Positions 1-5,540 of a stretch of DNA of 11,501 bases are shown here, in pieces. The position numbers and the translations under genes are program-made. Each line of letters begins with the position of its first letter. Position 1 is the stretch's first letter. A model generated the notes under the pieces. The model was not told where the DNA came from and did no database searches. It saw nothing but the letters and a program-made list of their open reading frames with translations. Source of the DNA: Sulfuritalea sp. Lineage in GTDB: Bacteria > Pseudomonadota > Gammaproteobacteria > Burkholderiales > Rhodocyclaceae. The stretch lies in assembly GCA_022843505.1 (NCBI GenBank), contig JALHNN010000039.1:1-11501 (forward strand). Reading direction: 5' to 3'.

Positions 1-91
1 CCACGGTGAAACCGCCCTGCGCCAGCGACTTGCAGATCGCCGTGCCCAGGCCGCCCATCGCCCCCGTTACCAATGCAACTTTCTTTGCCAT
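1..91 (-). CDS. phaB: Acetoacetyl-CoA reductase paralogue, N-terminal 30 residues only (cut by window edge)
   Basis: The ATG at 91 opens a frame that runs off the left edge, so only the first 30 residues are visible. They begin MAKKVALVTGAMGGLG, the NADPH-binding glycine-rich turn (TGxxxGxG) of short-chain dehydrogenase/reductases. They resemble the N-terminus of the complete phaB just upstream: 18 of 26 residues match after the first few positions. An AGGA ribosome site at 101-104 lies 9 nt from the ATG. By family, PhaB reduces acetoacetyl-CoA to (R)-3-hydroxybutyryl-CoA with NADPH in the cytoplasm. The two starts also share nucleotide stretches such as TGGTAACGGG, which points to tandem duplication followed by divergence. 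The rest of the protein is not visible, so another SDR such as FabG cannot be excluded, although the N-terminus looks like PhaB. Confidence 0.8.
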   Translation of the reverse strand, partial: MAKKVALVTGAMGGLGTAICKSLAQGGFTV

Positions 92-125
92 TTTGATGCT
101 TCCTTTACGACCATTGAAACCTTGC

Positions 126-162
126 GGGCCGACGGCGCGCTGCAAGCCGTCGCCATCGGCCC
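126..162 (-). other. Inverted repeat / mRNA hairpin between the two phaB genes
   Basis: The 78 nt between the two phaB genes contain a GC-rich inverted repeat. GGGCCGA (126-132) pairs with TCGGCCC (156-162), and after one mismatch GGCG (134-137) pairs with CGCC (151-154). An alternative perfect 7-bp stem is CGACGGC (130-136) with GCCGTCG (146-152). No T-run follows in the direction of transcription, so it is not a standard intrinsic terminator. It may be a processing or stabilising hairpin that sets the ratio of the two phaB messages. The structure is seen in the sequence; the role is inferred. Confidence 0.4.
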
Positions 163-169
163 GTGACGA

Positions 170-910
170 TCAATACATGTGCTGACCGCCGTTGATGGAG
201 ATGTTGGCGCCGGTGACGAAAGCCGCCTCTTCAGAAGCCAGGTAGGCCACCAGGCCCGCGACCTCTTCCGGCTTGCCCAGGCGGCCCTGCGCGATCAGCG
301 GCAGGATCTTGCTGTCGAGCACTTCCTGAGGAATCGCCATGACCATCTTGGTGCCGATGTAGCCCGGGGAGATGGTGTTGACCGTCACGCCCTTCTTCGC
401 CACTTCCAGCGCCAGCGCCTTGGTGAAGCCGTGCATGCCGGCCTTGGCGGCCGAGTAGTTGGTCTGGCCGAAGGCACCCTTCTGGCCGTTGACCGAGGAG
501 ATGTTGATGACGCGACCCCAGCCGCGCTCCATCATGCCGTCCATGACCTGCTTGGTCATGTTGAAGGTGGAGTCGAGGTTGGTGTGGATCACCGCGTCCC
601 AGTCGGCCTTGGTCATTTTCTTGAACGTCATGTCGCGGGTGATGCCGGCATTGTTTACCAGCACTTCGACCGGACCGACTTCGGCGGTCACTTGCGCCAC
701 GCAGGCCTTGCAGGAATCGTAGTCGGCGACGTCGCAGGGGTAGGCCTTGAAGCCGTAGCCCATGTCGTTCATGGTGCGCAGCCATTCGCTGGCCTTGGTG
801 TTGCTGGGGCTGTAGGTGGTGACAACCTTGTAGCCCAGGGCCGCCAGCTTGATGCAGATCGCCTCGCCCAGACCGCCCATGCCTCCCGTTACCAGTGCAA
901 CTCGCAGCAT
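170..910 (-). CDS. phaB: Acetoacetyl-CoA reductase (NADPH), PHA biosynthesis
   Basis: A 246-residue short-chain dehydrogenase/reductase, the same length as PhaB of Cupriavidus necator. It reduces acetoacetyl-CoA to (R)-3-hydroxybutyryl-CoA with NADPH, supplying monomer to the PHA synthase encoded just upstream. Visible motifs are the Rossmann turn TGGMGGLG (8-15), NNAG (86-89), the catalytic triad Ser139, Tyr152 and Lys156 (YSAAK), the PhaB-type segment NISSVNGQKG (136-145), and the C-terminal SINGGQHMY. The ATG at 910 is preceded by a strong GAGAGGAG ribosome site. It follows phaC by 85 nt on the same strand and precedes the second phaB copy by 78 nt, so the three genes probably form one transcript. 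The 85-nt gap (911-995) shows no convincing promoter or terminator. FabG-type 3-oxoacyl-ACP reductase is the main alternative, but context and motifs favour PhaB. Confidence 0.95.
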   Translation of the reverse strand: MLRVALVTGGMGGLGEAICIKLAALGYKVVTTYSPSNTKASEWLRTMNDMGYGFKAYPCDVADYDSCKACVAQVTAEVGPVEVLVNNAGITRDMTFKKMTKADWDAVIHTNLDSTFNMTKQVMDGMMERGWGRVINISSVNGQKGAFGQTNYSAAKAGMHGFTKALALEVAKKGVTVNTISPGYIGTKMVMAIPQEVLDSKILPLIAQGRLGKPEEVAGLVAYLASEEAAFVTGANISINGGQHMY

Positions 911-995
911 TTTTCTACTCCTCTCGATTATTGTTGGGTCGGGGCTTTGAATGTCCCGCCGAAAGCCGTGCCCCGGGGCGGTGTCGACGTCTGCT

Positions 996-2723
996 TCATG
1001 CCTTCTGCTTTACGTAGCTGCCCGGCGCCGGCTCACCCGGCGGATAGGCCTTGCTGCCGAGCTTGGCGCGCGCGGGAATCTCACCGCCGGCCTGCTGCCT
1101 GAGCCAGTTGGCAAACACCGGCCACCAGCTGCCCTTGACCTCGGTCGCGGTGTCGAACCACTCGTCGGCATTGGCCGTGGCGCTGTCGTTGATCCAGTGG
1201 CTGCGCTTGTTCTTCGTCGCCGGGTTGATGACGCCGGCAATGTGGCCGGAGGCACCGAGCACGAAGGTGGTGTCGCCGCCGAGCAGGCTGCGGCTCTGGT
1301 AGGCCGACTTCCAGGGCACGATGTGGTCTTCGCGGCTGGCGTAGATGAAGGCCGGCATGTCGACGCGGCCCAGATCGGCCTTGACGCCGCACATTTCCAG
1401 CTTGCCCGGCACGCGCAGGTTGTTTTCCAGGTACATGTTGCGCAGGTACCAGGCGAGGAAGGGGCCGGGCAGGTTGGTGGCGTCGGCGTTCCAGAACAGC
1501 AGGTCGAAGGCCGGCGGCGTCTTGCCCTTGAGGTAGTTGCCGACCACGTACTGCCAGATCAGGTCGTTGGCGCGCAACGATGAAAACACGCTGGCCAGTT
1601 CGCTGCCCTTGAGCAGGCCGCCCTTGCCGATGGTGGCCTCGCGCGCCTGCACCGCGGTCTCGTCGACCAGGCAGCCGATCTCGCCGGAGTCGGCGAAGTC
1701 GAGCAGCGTGGTGAGCAGGGTCAGCGACGCCACCGGGTTCTCGCCGCGCAGGGCCGCCACGGACAGCGCCGAGCCGAGGATGGTGCCGCCGACGCAGAAG
1801 CCCAGGGCATTGATCTGGTCGATGTCGCAGATCTCCTGCACCACCTTGATGGCCTGCAGCGCGCCCTTCTCGATGTAGTCGTCCCAGGTCAGGTGCCCCT
1901 GGTCGGCCTGCACGTTCTTCCACGAGATGAGGAACACGGTGTTGCCCTGCTCCACCGCGTAGCGCACCACGGAGTTTTCAGGCTGGAGGTCGAGGATGTA
2001 GTACTTGTTGATGCAGGGCGGGACCATCAGGAAGGGCCGCGCCGCGACCGTCTCGGTCTGCGGCGAATATTGCAGCAGCTGCATCAGCTCGTTTTCATAG
2101 ACCACCGCGCCGGGCGTCACCGCGAGATTGCGGCCGACCTCGAAGGCGGAGTCGTCGGTCATCGAGATGCGGCCTTTTTCCAGGTCGGCGATCAGGTTCT
2201 GGATGCCCTTCTGGATGCTGAGACCCTTGGTCTCCACCGCCGTCTTGACGAATTCGGGATTGGTGGCGAGAAAGTTCGACGGCGCCATCGCATCGACCAT
2301 CTGGCGCGTCAGGAAACGCATGCGATCCTTGGTCTGGCCGTCGGCCATCGGCGCCGCCTCGACCATGCGCTTCACATACTCGGCGTTGATCAGGTAGGCC
2401 TGGCGAAGGTAATCATAGACCGGGCTCTCGACCCACGACGGATCGTCGAAACGCTTGTCGCCGGGGGCGGGGCTCGCCACTTGCGGCGCGGGCTGGTCGG
2501 GCGCCTTGCCCAGCATGCCCTGCCACAGGCTGGCATGGCGGGCCATCCATTCCTGCTGCAAGGCTTTCAGGGCCTCGGACTCGGTGACCCAGGCGGGTGC
2601 CGCCGAACCAGGCACGGCCAGCTTCTGCTGCGTGGACATGAATTGGCTGAAACCCTGCGCCATTGCATTGCCGGCCTGCATCATGGCTTGCATCGCGGCA
2701 TTCTGTTCGGGGGAAAACGACAT
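996..2723 (-). CDS. phaC: Class I poly(R)-hydroxyalkanoate synthase
   Basis: This 575-residue protein polymerises (R)-3-hydroxyacyl-CoA, mainly 3-hydroxybutyryl-CoA, into PHA at the granule surface and releases CoA. The lipase-like box GFCVGG (308-313) carries nucleophile Cys310. The other catalytic residues are Asp466 (SREDHIVPW) and His494 (GASGHIAGVINP). Further class I signatures are MVPPCINKYYILDLQPEN (233-250), LLTTLLDFAD (336-345), FDLLFWNADATNLPGP (406-421) and the C-terminal APGSYVKQKA. Size and sequence resemble the 589-residue C. necator enzyme. The start at 2723 (MSFSPEQ) is chosen because AGGAG lies 6 nt upstream; the in-frame ATG at 2762 would place the promoter inside the gene. 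It leads the phaC-phaB-phaB block. The usual phaA thiolase is absent between phaC and phaB. Expression is probably driven by the promoter at 2747-2775. Confidence 0.97.
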   Translation of the reverse strand: MSFSPEQNAAMQAMMQAGNAMAQGFSQFMSTQQKLAVPGSAAPAWVTESEALKALQQEWMARHASLWQGMLGKAPDQPAPQVASPAPGDKRFDDPSWVESPVYDYLRQAYLINAEYVKRMVEAAPMADGQTKDRMRFLTRQMVDAMAPSNFLATNPEFVKTAVETKGLSIQKGIQNLIADLEKGRISMTDDSAFEVGRNLAVTPGAVVYENELMQLLQYSPQTETVAARPFLMVPPCINKYYILDLQPENSVVRYAVEQGNTVFLISWKNVQADQGHLTWDDYIEKGALQAIKVVQEICDIDQINALGFCVGGTILGSALSVAALRGENPVASLTLLTTLLDFADSGEIGCLVDETAVQAREATIGKGGLLKGSELASVFSSLRANDLIWQYVVGNYLKGKTPPAFDLLFWNADATNLPGPFLAWYLRNMYLENNLRVPGKLEMCGVKADLGRVDMPAFIYASREDHIVPWKSAYQSRSLLGGDTTFVLGASGHIAGVINPATKNKRSHWINDSATANADEWFDTATEVKGSWWPVFANWLRQQAGGEIPARAKLGSKAYPPGEPAPGSYVKQKA

Positions 2724-2746
2724 CCGTGGCTCCTGGCAAGAAGATA

Positions 2747-2775
2747 ATTTTGCACTGCACAATAAACCCTGTCAA
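2747..2775 (-). promoter_or_regulatory. Predicted sigma70 promoter of phaC
   Basis: On the minus strand a perfect -35 hexamer TTGACA (2775-2770) is followed, after 17 bp, by CAAAAT (2752-2747, four of six matches to TATAAT). Transcription would begin near 2740, leaving a leader of about 17 nt that still contains the AGGAG ribosome site. The -35 overlaps the proposed -35 of the divergent small gene. A dyad centred at 2755 overlaps the -10. Confidence 0.6.
2748..2762. promoter_or_regulatory. Candidate repressor operator (TGCA-N-TGCA dyad, possibly for PhaR)
   Basis: The stretch TTTTGCACTGCACAA is a near-perfect dyad centred at 2755. TGCA half-sites flank one base, and the outer TT/AA pairs also match, with one mismatched position on each side. 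It overlaps the -10 and spacer of the phaC promoter, where a bound protein would block RNA polymerase. PhaR/PhbF regulators of PHA genes are reported to bind TGC-N3-GCA-like sites, and this fits that core. No phaR gene is visible in the window, so the assignment is an inference. Confidence 0.35.
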
Positions 2776-2796
2776 GCAAAGGGGTCGCCGTACAAT
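2769..2796 (+). promoter_or_regulatory. Predicted divergent promoter for the small membrane-protein gene
   Basis: On the plus strand CTGTCA (2769-2774, four of six matches to TTGACA) is followed after 16 bp by TACAAT (2791-2796, five of six matches to TATAAT). The expected transcription start, about 7 nt after the -10, coincides with the A of the ATG at 2803. That would give a leaderless message, and indeed no well-placed ribosome site precedes this ATG. The -35 shares five bases with the phaC -35 on the other strand. Confidence 0.4.
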
Positions 2797-2802
2797 CCGC
2801 AC

Positions 2803-3027
2803 ATGTACGTGATCGCAATCGCCTGGCTTTACGTCACCGTGCTGATGGCGGCAACGGAGCCGAATCTTACCGCCGGCGCGCTGACTTTCGCGCTCTACGG
2901 GCTGCTGCCCTTGGGCTTGCTGCTCTGGTTGTTCGGCACGCCGCAGCGAAGGCGGCAGCGGCGGGCGGGCGAGGCCGCAGAGGCGGAAGCCGCGACCGAG
3001 GCCGCTGCCGACAAGCCGCAGCCATAG
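2803..3027 (+). CDS. Conserved small two-helix membrane protein, function unknown
   Basis: A 74-residue protein with two predicted membrane helices, about residues 2-17 (YVIAIAWLYVTVLMAA) and 23-44 (a Leu/Gly-rich helix ending LWLFG). A basic stop-transfer segment RRRQRR follows, then an Ala/Glu-rich soluble tail (about 52-74). By positive-inside reasoning the tail lies in the cytoplasm. I recall similar short hypothetical proteins beside pgeF in other betaproteobacteria but know no function for them. The frame is open far upstream inside phaC, and the ATG at 2803 was chosen because it is the first start after phaC and follows a good -10 element. It converges with pgeF, the two stop codons being 1 nt apart, and diverges from phaC. 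No enzymatic motif is visible. Confidence 0.75.
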   Translation: MYVIAIAWLYVTVLMAATEPNLTAGALTFALYGLLPLGLLLWLFGTPQRRRQRRAGEAAEAEAATEAAADKPQP

Positions 3028-3028
3028 T

Positions 3029-3754
3029 TCATTCCAGCCAGACCAGGCTCGCCATGCGCCCGGTGATGCCATCGCGGCGGTAGGAAAAGAATCTTCGCGG
3101 ATCGCCCACGGTGCAGAAGTCGGCGCCGGCGACACGGCGAATTCCCAGCGCCGCCAGCCGCTGCCGCGCCAGCCGGTAGATGTCGCACAGCCACTTGCCG
3201 TCCGCCGCCGGGACGAAAGCCCCTGCTGCGCCGGCATCCGCCGCAACAAAGGACTCGCGTACCTCGCTGCCGACCTCGAAAGCGCTTGGGCCGATCGCGG
3301 GTCCCAGCCAGGCCATCAGTTGCTCGCCGGGCTCGCCCATCGCCGCCACGGTGGCCTCGACCACCCCCGCGGCAAGCCCGCGCCAGCCAGCATGGGCGAC
3401 GCCAACCACCGTCGCGCGCTCATCGCACAGCAGCACCGGCAGGCAATCCGCGGTCAGCACGGCACAGACCACGCCACGCCGGCGCGTGAAGCTGGCATCG
3501 GCCGCCTCGCCGGATTGCGCCACCGCGGCATCGACACAGCGTGTGCCGTGAACCTGACCGAGCCAGAGCGGTTCGCCGGGCAACTCCCGGCGCAACTGGC
3601 TCCGATTGGCCAGCACGGCCGCGGCATCGTCGCCGACGTGCCCGCCCAGGTTGAAGCCTGCCCAGGGTGCGCGGCTGGCACCGCCCAGGCGCGTGGTCGA
3701 CAGGGCCCGCACACCGTCGGGGGTCGGCCAATCCGGGCGGATGTACTCAGTCAC
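3029..3754 (-). CDS. pgeF: Peptidoglycan editing factor / multicopper polyphenol oxidase family (YfiH)
   Basis: A 241-residue member of the YfiH/DUF152 family (E. coli protein 243 residues). The family has a Cys/His metal site, visible here as His69 (GQVHG), Cys104 (LTADCLPVLL) and His121 (AHAGWRG). GPAIG (151-155) and FCTVGDPRRFFSYRRDG (213-229) are also typical. In E. coli PgeF removes wrongly placed L-Ser from UDP-MurNAc peptide precursors; older annotations call the family laccase or polyphenol oxidase. The start is taken as GTG 3754, because an upstream ATG at 3880 would lie deep inside rluD and add residues unlike the family. The GTG overlaps the rluD stop in GTGACTGA (8 nt), so translation is probably coupled to rluD. 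No strong Shine-Dalgarno is seen, which fits coupling. Confidence 0.9.
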   Translation of the reverse strand: MTEYIRPDWPTPDGVRALSTTRLGGASRAPWAGFNLGGHVGDDAAAVLANRSQLRRELPGEPLWLGQVHGTRCVDAAVAQSGEAADASFTRRRGVVCAVLTADCLPVLLCDERATVVGVAHAGWRGLAAGVVEATVAAMGEPGEQLMAWLGPAIGPSAFEVGSEVRESFVAADAGAAGAFVPAADGKWLCDIYRLARQRLAALGIRRVAGADFCTVGDPRRFFSYRRDGITGRMASLVWLE

Positions 3755-4643
3755 CGCGCAGGTCCGCGAGCAGCCGCGCAAAGTCCGCGGGCAACGGCGA
3801 CTCCCAGCCCATCTCCTCACCCCCCGCGGGATGTCGCAAGGACAGGCGCCAGGCGTGCAGCGCCTGACGGGGAAAGGCATCGAGGCGCGGGTCGCCGCTC
3901 TTCGCCCGGCCGTAGGTCGGATCGCCGACCAGGGGATGCCCGATCGATGTCAGGTGCACGCGGATCTGGTGGGTGCGCCCGGTTTCCAGGCGGCACTCGA
4001 GCAGCGTGCACTTGCCAAAGCGCTCCTGCACCGCGTAATGCGTGCGCGCCTCCTTGCCGCCGCTCTTCACCACCGCCATCTTCGTGCGTTGCACCGCATG
4101 GCGTCCCAGCGGCGCGTCGACCACGCCATCGCCCTCGACGCGGCCTAGGGCCAGCGCCAGGTAGTGGCGCTTGACGCTGCGCGCCTGCAGCTGGCGCACC
4201 AGGTCGGTCTGCGCCGTCAGCGTCTTGGCCACCACCAGCAGGCCGCTGGTGTCCTTGTCCAGGCGATGGACGATGCCGGCGCGCGGAATCCCGGCGAGCG
4301 ACGGCACGTGGTGCAGCAGGGCATTGAGCAGCGTCCCCGAGGGCTGGCCGTTGCCGGGATGGACGACGAGCCCGGCGGGCTTGTCGATCACCATGATTTC
4401 GTCATCCTCGTGAACGATCTCGAGGGCAATCTCCTCGGCGGCATCCCCGGTTGCGGCCAACGCCGGCGCAGCGGCGAACTCGACCACCTCGCCGCCATGC
4501 ACCTTGCATTTCGCCGCCGCCGCGGCGCCGTCGACGCGGATCAGGCCGGCCTTCAGCCAGGCCTGCAGGCGACTGCGCGAATGCTGCGGAAACAGGCGCG
4601 CCAGCGCCGCATCGAGCCGCCAGCCGGCGCATTCCGCGGGCAC
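3747..4643 (-). CDS. rluD: 23S rRNA pseudouridine synthase, RluD type (1911/1915/1917)
   Basis: A 298-residue RluA-family pseudouridine synthase. It has an N-terminal S4 RNA-binding domain (about 8-55, RLDAALARLF...SRSRLQAWLKAG) and a catalytic domain with DKPAGLVVHPG (87-97), HRLDKDTSG (126-134) with catalytic Asp129, and ETGRTHQIRVHL (220-231). RluD isomerises three uridines in helix 69 of 23S rRNA; the paralogue RluC cannot be wholly excluded, but the position beside bamD and pgeF matches RluD. The start is uncertain. GTG 4643 has GAGG 8 nt upstream. ATG 4712 would add 23 residues with codons unlike the rest of the gene and no ribosome site, and would overlap the bamD ATG by 2 nt. I prefer GTG, which leaves a short divergent intergenic space. 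Confidence 0.9.
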   Translation of the reverse strand: MPAECAGWRLDAALARLFPQHSRSRLQAWLKAGLIRVDGAAAAAKCKVHGGEVVEFAAAPALAATGDAAEEIALEIVHEDDEIMVIDKPAGLVVHPGNGQPSGTLLNALLHHVPSLAGIPRAGIVHRLDKDTSGLLVVAKTLTAQTDLVRQLQARSVKRHYLALALGRVEGDGVVDAPLGRHAVQRTKMAVVKSGGKEARTHYAVQERFGKCTLLECRLETGRTHQIRVHLTSIGHPLVGDPTYGRAKSGDPRLDAFPRQALHAWRLSLRHPAGGEEMGWESPLPADFARLLADLRGD

Positions 4644-4675
4644 GGCCGCGGCCTCGTCGGCAGGGGGGCTTCGGC

Positions 4676-4703
4676 TATAATCGGCCGCAATTTCATGCGA
4701 GGT
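4676..4703 (+). promoter_or_regulatory. bamD -10 element and ribosome binding site
   Basis: A perfect TATAAT (4676-4681) lies 29 nt before the bamD ATG on the plus strand, and GAGGT (4699-4703) lies 7 nt before that ATG. No good -35 is seen at 16-18 bp; the best is TCGTCG, three of six, at 16 bp. Transcription would begin near 4688. The element sits between the two divergent starts, which is one argument for the short form of rluD. Confidence 0.5.
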
Positions 4704-4710
4704 TTCCACC

Positions 4711-5535
4711 ATGCCTAGTTTAGCGGCATTCTTCAGATCGCTCGTCCCGATCGCGGCCCTGTGCGGAGTGCTCGGCCTGACCACGCTCGGCGGCTGCGGA
4801 CTGCTGCCGGAAACCATAGACGAGACCGCCGGCTGGTCGGCCAACAAGCTGTATGCCGAGGCCAAGAGCGCCATGGCCGACGGCAGCTACGACAAGGCAA
4901 TCAAGTTCTTCGAAAAGCTGGAGGCACGCTTCCCGCACGGACGCTATGCCCAGCAGGCGCAGCTCGAGGTCGCCTATGCCTACTATCGCCAGGCCGAACC
5001 CGCCTCCGCCATCGCCGCCTGTGATCGCTTCATCCGCCTGCACCCCAACCACCCCAATGTCGATTACGCCTATTACCTGAAGGGCCTGGCGAACTTCAAC
5101 GAGGACCTCGGCCTGCTCGGGTACGTCAGCATGCAGGACCTCACCGAGCGCGACCCGAAGGCGGCGCGCGATTCCTTCGACGCCTTCAAGGTGCTGGTGA
5201 CCAAGTACCCGGAGAGCAAATACACGCCCGATGCCACGGCGCGCATGAAGTACCTGGTCAATGCCCTGGCATCGCACGAGGTGCATGTCGCCCGCTACTA
5301 CATGAAGCGCGGCGCCTACGTCGCCGCCGTCAACCGCGCGCAGACCGCGGTCAAGACCTACGCCGACGCCCCGGCCAACGAGGAAGCGCTGTTCATCATG
5401 GTCAAGGCCTACGACCTGCTCGGCATGAACGACCTGCGCGACGACATCGAGCGCGTGATGCGCAGGAATTTCCCCAACAGCGAGTACTACGTCCGCGGCC
5501 TGAACCGGGCTGAACCCTGGTGGAAGCTCTGGTAG
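4711..5535 (+). CDS. bamD: Outer membrane protein assembly factor BamD (lipoprotein, ComL/YfiO)
   Basis: A 274-residue lipoprotein. A hydrophobic signal peptide ends in the lipobox LGGC with the lipidated Cys at 29. The next residue is Gly, not Asp, so outer-membrane sorting is expected. The mature part is a tetratricopeptide-like helical array (about 42-250), including the typical KLYAEAKSAMADGSYDKAI (46-64) with FEKLEARFPHGRYAQQA following. BamD is the essential lipoprotein partner of BamA in beta-barrel assembly. Length and sequence fit betaproteobacterial BamD, formerly ComL. It diverges from rluD as in E. coli. A 3-hydroxyacyl-CoA dehydrogenase gene begins 6 nt after its stop, so both are probably co-transcribed. 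The ATG at 4711 has a good ribosome site. Confidence 0.95.
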   Translation: MPSLAAFFRSLVPIAALCGVLGLTTLGGCGLLPETIDETAGWSANKLYAEAKSAMADGSYDKAIKFFEKLEARFPHGRYAQQAQLEVAYAYYRQAEPASAIAACDRFIRLHPNHPNVDYAYYLKGLANFNEDLGLLGYVSMQDLTERDPKAARDSFDAFKVLVTKYPESKYTPDATARMKYLVNALASHEVHVARYYMKRGAYVAAVNRAQTAVKTYADAPANEEALFIMVKAYDLLGMNDLRDDIERVMRRNFPNSEYYVRGLNRAEPWWKLW

Positions 5536-5540
5536 GCCCG

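Noticed and set aside
179..1102. Long plus-strand open frame opposite phaB
   Set aside because: It is the antisense of a clear SDR gene; its His/Gly/Val/Arg-rich sequence has no motif and arises from GC-biased third positions.
2724..2762. 13-residue N-terminal extension of PhaC from ATG 2762
   Set aside because: It would place the -10 and dyad inside the coding region; the ATG at 2723 has a good AGGAG and gives a typical N-terminus.
2413..3249. 278-residue minus-strand open frame crossing pgeF, the small gene and phaC
   Set aside because: It crosses the promoter region and two confident genes in other frames and shows no domain.
4713..4874. Extension of rluD upstream to 4874
   Set aside because: It lies opposite the bamD coding region and adds sequence unlike any RluD N-terminus.
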